DNA of 6,067 nucleotides from Candidatus Cloacimonadota bacterium (GTDB taxonomy: Bacteria > Cloacimonadota > Cloacimonadia > Cloacimonadales > TCS61), in the NCBI GenBank assembly GCA_027064945.1, contig JAMOPB010000461.1, positions 1 to 6,067 of the forward strand. The letters run 5' to 3'. The translations under genes were made by a program, and so were the position numbers. The notes beneath the pieces were generated by a model that saw nothing but the letters and a program-made list of their open reading frames with translations, was not told the DNA's origin and did no database searches. The stretch's first letter is position 1. Every line of letters starts with the position of its first letter. Shown piece after piece: positions 1-6,066 of the stretch.

Positions 1-546
1 AAGAGTTCATTTGTGATTAAAAATTACGCAGCGATTGATAAGGAAGATATGCTAAAATCCGATGATGCGAAATTTGAGCTTAATGTAGGTTCTACTAAAG
101 AGTTACGAAAGATTTATCAAGATTTGGAACTGGTAGATTATTCAATCGCATACGGTTATTTTTTTGGATTATTCAGTTTAAATGGAATTGATGTTCCAAA
201 CAAAACAAAGATAAAAAATCCGTTCGTGCAACCTTCTTGGTTTGAAGAAGATAAATTTTCCGATGAAGGAAATTTAATTGTTTGTCACACAAAAGCTACT
301 TCTTCTAATTTGGTAACAGCTTGGCAAAATGCTGCAGAAAAGGCGAGACAAAAATATGCTGAATATTTTACAAAAGATGTGCAAGGTAGAATTTTGTCTT
401 ATAATGAAGATGTGAGAGTTGATGTAGCAGTGGAAACAAGCATAATGCTGAAGAATTTGCAAATTAATAAAAGCTATTTTGTACCTCACTGCAAGAATGA
501 GATTTGGCGTTTTGACGTCTATTTTGAAACGATAATGGAGAAATAA
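1..546 (+). CDS. Probable LPP20-like envelope protein, C-terminal part (5' end outside window)
   Basis: The frame is open from base 1 to the TAA at 544-546. A GTG at 13 is the first possible start, but it has no ribosome binding site before it and the frame continues to the window edge, so I treat the gene as truncated at its 5' end. The visible 181 residues have a PSWF motif followed by a strand-like stretch (NLIVCHTKATSSN), then a long Ala/Lys-rich helix (AWQNAAEKARQKYAEYF) and a final alternating beta region. This order (P-W-F, a 'G-x-A-x-S-x' type strand, then an Ala-rich helix) resembles the LPP20 lipoprotein domain of outer-membrane proteins. That match is by eye and tentative. No signal peptide or lipobox is visible, because the N-terminus is missing. 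The stop overlaps the kdsB start (TAATG), so the two genes are almost certainly co-transcribed and translationally coupled. Confidence 0.6.
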   Translation, partial: KSSFVIKNYAAIDKEDMLKSDDAKFELNVGSTKELRKIYQDLELVDYSIAYGYFFGLFSLNGIDVPNKTKIKNPFVQPSWFEEDKFSDEGNLIVCHTKATSSNLVTAWQNAAEKARQKYAEYFTKDVQGRILSYNEDVRVDVAVETSIMLKNLQINKSYFVPHCKNEIWRFDVYFETIMEK

Positions 547-1265
547 TGAAATTAGCTGTAATACCGGCACGTTATGCTTCTACTAGATTACCTGGAAAAC
601 CTCTGCAAGATTTGAACGGATTGCCCTTGATTATTCGGGTTTATAAAGCGGTAGAGAAGACAAAACTATTTGATAAGATAGTTATTGCTACCGATGATAA
701 AAGGATAATCGAGACAGCCGAAAAATATCAGGCAGTTGCAGAAATGACTTCTTTAGATCATAAAAGCGGGACAGATCGAGTTGCTGAAATTGCCCAAAAA
801 TATCCTAGTGAGATAGTTGTAAATATTCAAGGTGATGAGCCATTTATTTCGTATCAACCTTTAGCGGATTTGTTAGAATCATTCATAGATAAGAAAGTGC
901 AAGTTGCATCTTTAATGCATAGAGGTGTGAATAAAGAAAATGATCCGAACAGTGTGAAAGTTGTGTGCGATAAAGATAATTTTTCACTCTATTTTTCACG
1001 TTGTGAAATTCCTTATAATCGTTCTGATGAAGAAGTTGAAAGCTTTATTCATATTGGAGTATATGCTTTTAGATCTGAAGCTCTGCAAAATTTTGTTCAA
1101 CTTCCGCAATCCAGATTGGAAAAAATCGAGAAATTGGAGCAATTAAGACTTTTGGAAAACGGGATAAAACTTAAAATGATTGAAACGGATTACAATGGTT
1201 TTGGAATAGATACACCCGAAGATCTTGCAAAAGCAAGAAGATTGATGAAAAATGATCATAAATAG
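546..1265 (+). CDS. kdsB: 3-deoxy-manno-octulosonate cytidylyltransferase (CMP-Kdo synthetase)
   Basis: Activates Kdo with CTP to give CMP-Kdo and pyrophosphate in the cytoplasm, the step that supplies the first inner-core sugar to lipid A. The 239 residues are close to the usual ~245-250. Signature elements are all present: the N-terminal nucleotide-binding loop IPARYASTRLPGKPL (residues 6-20), ATDD (48-51), SGTDRVAE (74-81), the metal-binding QGDEP (95-99, Asp97), YFSRCEIPYNR in the Kdo-binding region, EKLEQLRLLENG, and the C-terminal GIDTPEDL with Asp222, which matches the second metal-binding Asp of the family. The start ATG at 546 overlaps the stop of the upstream gene by one base and has GGAG at 537-540. 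The 3' end overlaps the next gene by 14 bases. The gene indicates a lipopolysaccharide-bearing outer membrane. Assignment is secure. Confidence 0.97.
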   Translation: MKLAVIPARYASTRLPGKPLQDLNGLPLIIRVYKAVEKTKLFDKIVIATDDKRIIETAEKYQAVAEMTSLDHKSGTDRVAEIAQKYPSEIVVNIQGDEPFISYQPLADLLESFIDKKVQVASLMHRGVNKENDPNSVKVVCDKDNFSLYFSRCEIPYNRSDEEVESFIHIGVYAFRSEALQNFVQLPQSRLEKIEKLEQLRLLENGIKLKMIETDYNGFGIDTPEDLAKARRLMKNDHK

Positions 1266-1551
1266 AATATTAGCTATTTTTATCATTGGTGGTGGATTTT
1301 GGATTTGCCAGCGGATTTTTCGAGCTTTTCCATTAAACATTCAAAATTGGGGAGAAAGCGCGGAAAAGAGTAAAATGATTTATAGCTGGCTTACTGCATT
1401 TGCAATTATTTTAGTGCAAATTACATATATTTGGCAAATTCTTAGTCAGGCTTTCTCTGTAATGGATTCTGTGAAATATATTATGTTTTTCCTACCTTTC
1501 ATTATTTCTTTGGTATTTCTCTTTATATTTTTTATGGGGAAAAATAGATAA
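1252..1551 (+). CDS. Small integral membrane protein of unknown function, three predicted helices
   Basis: A 99-residue, strongly hydrophobic protein I do not recognise. Three membrane segments are apparent: about residues 5-22 (with GGG in the middle), 43-62 and 76-95. A polar loop (about 30-41, NWGESAEKSK) separates the first two, and the protein ends in a short basic tail (GKNR). The ATG at 1252 lies inside the last codons of kdsB in another frame, giving a 14-base overlap. A weak AGAAG at 1236-1240 is the only ribosome binding site candidate, so translation is probably coupled to kdsB. The overlap and shared strand argue for a real gene at the end of the operon. The stop codon ends one base short of the stop of the opposing cardiolipin synthase gene. 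A link to envelope or LPS work is inferred only from position. Confidence 0.75.
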   Translation: MIINRILAIFIIGGGFWICQRIFRAFPLNIQNWGESAEKSKMIYSWLTAFAIILVQITYIWQILSQAFSVMDSVKYIMFFLPFIISLVFLFIFFMGKNR

Positions 1552-1552
1552 A

Positions 1553-3097
1553 TTATAAAAGTGGGGAAACTAATCTGGCAATCGATTCGCCGTTTTTTTG
1601 CCAAGAACTTCTTTTCTTAAATTTCTCAAGATTTATCTGTTCACAATCTAAAAGATCAACCGCAAATTGCTGATAAATTTCTTTTGAATACTCTGAATCG
1701 TAAACAATTGCGTTGATTTCAAAATTTTGTTTAAAGCTTCTGATATCCATATTGGCTGAACCAATTGAAACAAATTCGTCATCTACCAATAGAATTTTTG
1801 CATGTACAAAGCCTTTGGTGTATTCATATATTTTCACGCCTGCTTCTAATAGCTTTTCATAATACGAATGAGTTCCTAGAAAAACAATTGTATGATCAGC
1901 TTTATGCGGTAAGATTATTCTTACGTCTATTTCGCGTAAAGCAGCTGTAATTAATGCTGTTGTCATACTTTCATTTAAAACCAAATAAGGAGTTGTGATG
2001 TAAACTTTTTCCTGTGCTTGAGTAATCGCCGCAAAATACAATTGCATAATGTTTTCCCAATGAGAGTCAGGACCGGAAATAGCAAATTGGGTTGGAATTT
2101 TGCTTTTTATATTATGAGCAGGAAAATAATCGGAAGGTTCAAGATTTTCTGAAGATAAAAATCCCCAATCAATTAGGAAAGATTTTTGTAATGAATAAAT
2201 ACAATTTCCTTGTAATTTTAGATGTGTATCTCGCCAAAATCCAAATCTTTTTGAGATTCCCATATATTTATCACCAATATTCACGCCACCGATAAAGCCA
2301 ATTTTCCCATCAATAATGACTATTTTTCTGTGATTTCGGAAATTTAACTTACTTGATAAAAATGGAAGTGATACAGGTAGAAAAGGCTTCGCTTTTATTC
2401 CTACTTGCAACATAGGATTAATAAAGCTTTTACCCAATTTCCAACAACCAACTGCATCATAAATTAATCTTACTTCAACCCCTGCTTTTGCCCTTTCTAT
2501 CAGGATTTGCCGTAATTCTATTCCTGTAGAATCGTTGTTTATCGAAAAATATTCTAAATGAATATGATGCTTTGCCGTTTTTAAAGTGGAAAAGATTTCT
2601 CTGTTAGTGCTAAATCCATCATGGAATGTTTCAATTTTATTATTAATTGTTAAATAAGAATGGTTATTGTGAAAAAGCAATTTGATTAGAGATGAATGCT
2701 TTAATTTTCCTATCTTAAAATCCGGTTCATTCGGATCGGGAAAACTATTTAGGATTCCGCTGAATTTATCTATTAAACTTAGATCTACATTGGCTTTTCT
2801 TCTAAACATTTTCTTTTTACGATAATTTATTCCAAACATTATATATAAGATAAATCCTACCACAGGTAGGAAGATAATTGTTTGGATCCAAGAGATTGTT
2901 ATTATAGGATCATTATTGTCTTTTATTATTGTTATTACAACAGTGATAATTGTTAATGCGTAGATTACGTTAAATCCTACTGAGATGTTATGCAAGATTT
3001 GAAATCTTTTTTGCATATCCATTCCCCATAAAAAAAATGAAGTAACGGATATGCCTATCACCATTAATGCTAAAACTAATAAAAGCGCTCTTTTCAT
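1553..3097 (-). CDS. cls: Cardiolipin synthase (phospholipase D superfamily, two HKD motifs)
   Basis: A membrane enzyme that joins two phosphatidylglycerols (or a related donor pair) to make cardiolipin. The 514 residues contain hydrophobic segments at about 4-25, 40-58 and 68-90. The last of these carries the PLD-nuclease N-terminal (PLDNF) signature around ISWIQTIIFLPVVGFILYI, followed by a basic stretch (RKKKMFRRK). Two complete HxKxxxxD catalytic motifs follow: His256/Lys258/Asp263 (NHRKIVIIDG) and His432/Lys434/Asp439 (VHAKILLVDD), the second continuing into GSANMDIRSF. FWRDTHLKLQG after the first motif is also typical. The family usually has two N-terminal helices, so the first segment is an extra helix or an uncleaved signal anchor. 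The ATG has AGGTGA at 3104-3109, six bases upstream. The ftsY terminator lies in the 134-base upstream gap, so the gene should have its own promoter there; TATAGT (minus strand, 3116-3121) is a possible -10 without a good -35. The alternative of another PLD-type transphosphatidylase is less likely. Confidence 0.94.
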   Translation of the reverse strand: MKRALLLVLALMVIGISVTSFFLWGMDMQKRFQILHNISVGFNVIYALTIITVVITIIKDNNDPIITISWIQTIIFLPVVGFILYIMFGINYRKKKMFRRKANVDLSLIDKFSGILNSFPDPNEPDFKIGKLKHSSLIKLLFHNNHSYLTINNKIETFHDGFSTNREIFSTLKTAKHHIHLEYFSINNDSTGIELRQILIERAKAGVEVRLIYDAVGCWKLGKSFINPMLQVGIKAKPFLPVSLPFLSSKLNFRNHRKIVIIDGKIGFIGGVNIGDKYMGISKRFGFWRDTHLKLQGNCIYSLQKSFLIDWGFLSSENLEPSDYFPAHNIKSKIPTQFAISGPDSHWENIMQLYFAAITQAQEKVYITTPYLVLNESMTTALITAALREIDVRIILPHKADHTIVFLGTHSYYEKLLEAGVKIYEYTKGFVHAKILLVDDEFVSIGSANMDIRSFKQNFEINAIVYDSEYSKEIYQQFAVDLLDCEQINLEKFKKRSSWQKNGESIARLVSPLL

Positions 3098-3172
3098 ATT
3101 AACTCACCTATATAAACTATAAAATTGATAAACCAAAGAATTGAATTTCTAATTAATTTGTAAAGTAAATTT

Positions 3173-3212
3173 AAAAAACACGAGATCAACATTTTTTATT
3201 AATCTCGTGTTT
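3173..3212 (-). terminator. Intrinsic terminator of ftsY
   Basis: A perfect 11-base-pair inverted repeat (3176-3186 with 3202-3212, core CACGAGAT/ATCTCGTG, 15-base loop) lies 19 bases after the ftsY stop. Read on the minus strand, the hairpin runs directly into six T residues (complement of 3173-3178), the standard arrangement for Rho-independent termination. It separates ftsY from cls, whose start is 75 bases further on. On the plus strand the following bases are interrupted by GGA, so it is much weaker in that direction. Confidence 0.85.
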
Positions 3213-3231
3213 GGAATTTTATTTGATCAAT

Positions 3232-4263
3232 TTATTCAAAAATTGCTTCGACAAATTGATTTACTTCAAAATCACGTAAATCTTCTTGCTTCTCACCAAC
3301 ACCGATTAATTTAACAGGAATATTAAGTTGATGTTTAATTCCAATAACAATACCACCTTTTGCTGTTCCATCTAATTTTGTCAGAACTAATCCGGTTAGA
3401 TTTGCAGCTTCATTGAAAAGTTTGGTTTGTGTAATAGCATTTTGTCCGGTTGTAGCATCTACCACCATCAAAGTTTCGTGTGGTCCGTCCGGCACGATCT
3501 TTTTAATAGTTCTTGTTATTTTGGAAAGTTCATTCATTAGATTTACTTTCGTGTGTTGACGTCCGGCTGTATCGATTAATACTATATCATCATTATCTTT
3601 AACTGCTTTTTGGACACCTTCAAAAATCACAGAAGATGGATCTGCACCATGTTGATGTTTTGTTATTTCAGCACCTGCGCGCTCTGCCCAGATAGTTAAT
3701 TGTTCAATAGCTGCAGCACGAAATGTATCACCGGCAATCAAACGAACTTTCTTGCCTTGATCCACAAATCTTTTGGCAAGTTTCCCGATTGTGGTTGTTT
3801 TTCCTACTCCATTAACTCCGGTAAATAGAATTATATAAGGTTTAGCCGAATCAATTTGGAAATGATCTGTATTGGCAGAATATTCTTTCAAAAGCATCTC
3901 TTTTATTATCTCTTCGAGCTTGGATTGTATCACGTTAATATCAATAATGTTTTCTTTTTTCACGTGCTCACGAAGCTCATCGATAATATCAATACTAGTT
4001 TCCACTCCAATATCGGATTTGATTAAAATCTCTTCCAATTCTTCCATTAAATCATCATCAATTTTTCCACGTAATTTTAATGCTTCAGCTAATTTACTTA
4101 ATAAACCTGTTTTGGTTTTTGAAAGTTTTAATTTTAAGTCAACCTCATTTCCGGTTGAGAGAGTTTTTGATTTCTTATTTTTCTTAATAATAAAAAACAG
4201 ACTAACCAATACAAGTAATGTAACAGCTAGTGCAACAATTATGTAAATTGTGTTTGTATCCAT
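3232..4263 (-). CDS. ftsY: Signal recognition particle receptor FtsY, with an N-terminal membrane anchor
   Basis: SRP receptor GTPase that docks SRP-ribosome-nascent-chain complexes at the inner membrane and passes them to SecYEG. The protein has 343 residues. Residues 5-26 form one strong transmembrane segment followed by KKNKKSK. The helical N domain is about 50-125. The NG GTPase domain is complete: G1 GVNGVGKTTT (149-158), DTFRAAA (179-185), G3 DTAGR (231-235), G4 TKLD (295-298), then GGIVIG and the closing GVGEKQEDLRDF. TGVNGVGKTTT and the ending are FtsY-type rather than Ffh-type, and there is no M domain. The N-terminal helix replaces the long acidic A domain of enterobacterial FtsY, so this version is probably an integral membrane protein. 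The ATG is preceded by AGGAGA (4271-4276). rpsT lies 70 bases upstream with a terminator between them. Confidence 0.97.
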   Translation of the reverse strand: MDTNTIYIIVALAVTLLVLVSLFFIIKKNKKSKTLSTGNEVDLKLKLSKTKTGLLSKLAEALKLRGKIDDDLMEELEEILIKSDIGVETSIDIIDELREHVKKENIIDINVIQSKLEEIIKEMLLKEYSANTDHFQIDSAKPYIILFTGVNGVGKTTTIGKLAKRFVDQGKKVRLIAGDTFRAAAIEQLTIWAERAGAEITKHQHGADPSSVIFEGVQKAVKDNDDIVLIDTAGRQHTKVNLMNELSKITRTIKKIVPDGPHETLMVVDATTGQNAITQTKLFNEAANLTGLVLTKLDGTAKGGIVIGIKHQLNIPVKLIGVGEKQEDLRDFEVNQFVEAIFE

Positions 4264-4281
4264 AAAATGTTCTCCTAAATG

Positions 4282-4313
4282 AAAAAAAAAGGCAGACTTG
4301 GTTATGTCTGCCT
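4282..4313 (-). terminator. Intrinsic terminator between rpsT and ftsY
   Basis: GGCAGAC (4291-4297) pairs with GTCTGCC (4306-4312), extended by an A-T pair at 4290/4313, around an eight-base loop. On the minus strand the stem is followed by nine T residues (complement of 4282-4290). This is a textbook Rho-independent terminator 20 bases beyond the rpsT stop. It ends only five bases before the ftsY ribosome binding site. Confidence 0.9.
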
Positions 4314-4333
4314 AAAATATTTTTTAATATGGT

Positions 4334-4600
4334 TTATTTAGCTTCAGCTAATTCTTTGTTGAAGTAAGTCGCAATACGAGATTTTCTACGAGCAGCTGTT
4401 CTTGGGTGAATTACACGACGTTTTGCAGCACGATCCAATTTTGAATATACTTCATCTAATAATTTTTGTTTTTCTTCTTTTGGCATATCACTACGCATTT
4501 TTTTCTCAAGAGTTTTGATAGTCATTTTTACATAGTGGTTTCTTGCTGAACGCTTAGCTTCTTGTCTAAGTCTTTTGTCACATGATTTGTGATTAGGCAT
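4334..4600 (-). CDS. rpsT: 30S ribosomal protein S20
   Basis: Primary 16S rRNA-binding protein of the small subunit, needed early in 30S assembly. The 88 residues are the normal length. The start MPNHKSCDKRLRQ, the basic helical body, LDRAAKRRVIHPRTAARRKSR near residues 55-75 and the short acidic/Lys tail are all diagnostic of S20. Lys and Arg are spread along the whole chain, as expected for a rod-like three-helix RNA binder. The ATG has a strong GGAGG (4606-4610) five bases upstream, matching high expression. The 5' region is very A/T-rich. No convincing -10/-35 pair was found, although a perfect TTGACA lies on this strand at 4710-4715. A terminator follows the gene. Confidence 0.96.
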   Translation of the reverse strand: MPNHKSCDKRLRQEAKRSARNHYVKMTIKTLEKKMRSDMPKEEKQKLLDEVYSKLDRAAKRRVIHPRTAARRKSRIATYFNKELAEAK

Positions 4601-4724
4601 TATATCCTCCGTTTTTCTTTTTTTTTATATTTTTATTAACTTCTTTTTTATAATTAAATTTCTTAGATTCAATTAATAAGCAGGGACAGAAAAAGTTAGC
4701 AACATTTCCTGTCAAAATATTTTT

Positions 4725-4754
4725 TTGCAACACGACACAAGATATTTGTAAGAT
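4725..4754 (+). promoter_or_regulatory. Possible sigma70-like promoter for the small plus-strand frame
   Basis: TTGCAA (4725-4730) and TAAGAT (4749-4754) are separated by 18 bases, each matching four of six consensus positions. A transcript would start near 4761, just before the AGGAAG ribosome binding site at 4765-4770. In such AT-rich DNA, matches of this quality are common by chance. I list it only because it sits correctly relative to the ribosome binding site and ATG. Confidence 0.2.
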
Positions 4755-4764
4755 GGTGATATAT

Positions 4765-4770
4765 AGGAAG
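4765..4770 (+). promoter_or_regulatory. Ribosome binding site before ATG AAA AAA TAG
   Basis: AGGAAG lies eight bases before an ATG at 4779. Spacing and sequence are as good as for the established genes here, yet in-frame translation would end after three codons. This mismatch points to the frameshifted gene annotated at 4779-4918. Confidence 0.4.
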
Positions 4771-4778
4771 ATATAAAG

Positions 4779-4918
4779 ATGAAAAAATAGTACAAAAAAT
4801 AAAATACGGTTTTAGATTGTTGATTTTACTCTCGTTTTTAGTAAAAAAATATATGTTTGGCATTGAATATGCTATCTTTGGAGCAATATTTTTCGCAACT
4901 TGTTATCTGATATGCTGA
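4779..4918 (+). pseudogene. Candidate 46-residue membrane protein gene interrupted by a one-base shift in an A run
   Basis: From the ATG at 4779 the frame is closed at once (ATG AAA AAA TAG). If the six-A run (4782-4787) is read as seven, or if the ribosome slips back one base there, the frame stays open to the TGA at 4916-4918. The product starts MKKIVQKIKYGFR, has a hydrophobic stretch (LLILLSFL), a short KKYMFGIE link, and a second hydrophobic stretch ending YAIFGAIFFATCYLIC. The basic N-terminus, two possible helices (about 12-22 and 31-46) and ribosome binding site AGGAAG eight bases upstream look like a genuine small membrane protein. That frame has no ATG before 4853, and the 21-codon frame from 4853 lacks a ribosome binding site. 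It may be a decayed gene, an assembly error or a slippage-expressed gene. It may also be chance, since AT-rich DNA readily encodes hydrophobic residues. I do not recognise a family. Confidence 0.4.
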
Positions 4919-4983
4919 TGAACTTCTTTAATGTCTTTTGGAATAAATTTCTTCAAAACACAATATATAATGTATAGGAAAAG

Positions 4984-6066
4984 TTATTGCATTTTGTCAT
5001 ATTTATATTTGAAAGCTTTCACACTATCGAAAATAGCATTTATAATCTTGTTTTGGTATTTTTCAGAAGCTAAATCTTTCTCATCATCATGATTACTGAT
5101 AAATCCCATTTCAATAAGTACAGCCGGCATGTAAGCACCGCGCAAAACATAAAAATTTGCCTGCTTAACGCCACGATTATAACTTTTAGTTTGTTTCACT
5201 AAATTGTCTTGCAGGAAACTTGATATTTTATAGCTCTCTTCCAAATGCTCATTCTGAGCCATATCGGCTAATATAAAAGCGAGATCATCATATTGTTGAA
5301 CAGCATCGGCTCCACCTTCATAATCGTAAACTACCGAGTTTTCCATTGCTTCCACAGCACGAGCCTCATCTGTTTTGGCTGTAGAAAGATAATAAACTTC
5401 TATTCCGGTGACTTTCTTATTTCTATGAGCATTGCAATGTAAAGAGATAAACAGATCTGCTTCATTAGAATTGGCAAATTCTGTTCTGGATTGCAAAGAA
5501 ACAAATTCATCTTTGCTACGAGTTAGCAAAACTTCCACTTCCAAATTAGATTCTAATTTTTTCTTTAAAGATTTGGCAACTTGCAAGGTTATGTTTTTTT
5601 CATAATTTTTCTTACTAAAGCCAATTGCTCCGGGATCTTTTCCACCATGTCCGGGATCGATAACAATGCGTTTGATACTATTATCTTGTGGAATAACTGC
5701 GATGATCTTGTGATTATGGTAGCTTATCTTGTTAGGAAAAATTATCGGTAAAACTTCTTCTAAGAAAGATGTAGGAAGATAATATTTTTCTTTTTCCAAA
5801 ATTACCGGATGAAGAAAATTATATGTTTTTCCCATAAATTGAAGATAAGAAGAATCTAATAGGATAGATAATTGCTTGTCATATAAAGAAATATAAAGTC
5901 TTTGATCAAGCAGATCCGCTTGAATATTTGCTTTGAAAGTTTTGTCTAATTCATAAATATTAAAATATTCTATATCGGAAAATTTCGTTGTACGTATTTC
6001 ATCATAGGAATTCTGGTCTTTGTATTCAACGATAATATCAGACCATAATGGAACTGATATTAAGAT
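4984..6066 (-). CDS. N-acetylmuramoyl-L-alanine amidase (Amidase_3), 5' end outside window
   Basis: Zinc hydrolase that cuts the amide bond between N-acetylmuramic acid and L-Ala of peptidoglycan, normally in the periplasm during daughter-cell separation. The catalytic domain occupies the last ~230 residues. It shows IVIDPGHGGKDPGAIG with the first zinc His (codon 5647-5649), NYEKN with the expected zinc Glu, SLHCNAH with the second zinc His, and LIEMGFISN with the catalytic Glu. An insert around ADAVQQYDDLAFILADMAQ is like the regulatory helix region of AmiC-type enzymes. The first in-window ATG is at 5833-5835, but the frame stays open for 77 more codons to the window edge, so I reject that ATG as the start. 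The extra residues begin ILISVPLWSD, resembling the end of a signal peptide. A beta-rich region follows (FKANIQADLLDQRLYISL ... YYLPTSFLEEVLP) that looks like a copper-amine-oxidase-N1-like or AMIN-like targeting module. No terminator is visible after the stop. Confidence 0.92.
   Translation of the reverse strand: MLISVPLWSDIIVEYKDQNSYDEIRTTKFSDIEYFNIYELDKTFKANIQADLLDQRLYISLYDKQLSILLDSSYLQFMGKTYNFLHPVILEKEKYYLPTSFLEEVLPIIFPNKISYHNHKIIAVIPQDNSIKRIVIDPGHGGKDPGAIGFSKKNYEKNITLQVAKSLKKKLESNLEVEVLLTRSKDEFVSLQSRTEFANSNEADLFISLHCNAHRNKKVTGIEVYYLSTAKTDEARAVEAMENSVVYDYEGGADAVQQYDDLAFILADMAQNEHLEESYKISSFLQDNLVKQTKSYNRGVKQANFYVLRGAYMPAVLIEMGFISNHDDEKDLASEKYQNKIINAIFDSVKAFKYKYDKMQ

Larger units (their letters stand above)
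4601..4983. other. 383-base gene-poor gap between rpsT and the amidase gene
   Basis: This gap holds the rpsT leader (roughly 4601-4740, with long T runs on the plus strand), a weak inverted repeat (GACAG 4685-4689 with CTGTC 4709-4713), and a plus-strand candidate small gene that needs a frameshift (4779-4918). I found no tRNA, no other hairpin with a U tract, and no terminator for the amidase gene ending at 4984. The only pairing near that end is an AT-rich five-base stem (4936-4940 with 4954-4958). Confidence 0.6.

Noticed and set aside
13..15. GTG at 13 as the true start of the first gene
   Set aside because: The frame is open to the left edge and no ribosome binding site is visible in the 12 bases before it, so the gene most likely begins outside the window.
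274..570. 98-codon minus-strand open frame
   Set aside because: It is antisense to the LPP20-like gene and the kdsB start, has a Cys/His/Phe-rich random-looking composition, and no supporting start signal.
3872..4246. 124-codon plus-strand open frame rich in Ser and Ile
   Set aside because: It lies entirely within ftsY on the opposite strand. The low-complexity Ser/Ile/Phe composition is the reverse reading of Lys/Glu-rich helices in the FtsY N domain, and it has no ribosome binding site or recognisable domain.
4710..4715. Perfect TTGACA (minus strand) as the -35 of rpsT
   Set aside because: No hexamer resembling TATAAT is found 15-19 bases downstream on that strand. The nearest AT-rich candidates are at the wrong spacing, so I do not call a promoter.
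4853..4918. 21-codon frame from the internal ATG at 4853 as a stand-alone micro-gene
   Set aside because: There is no ribosome binding site before 4853. The frame is explained better as the C-terminal half of the 46-residue frame beginning at 4779.
4936..4958. TTTTG/CAAAA inverted repeat as the amidase terminator
   Set aside because: The stem has only one G-C pair and no T run follows on the minus strand.
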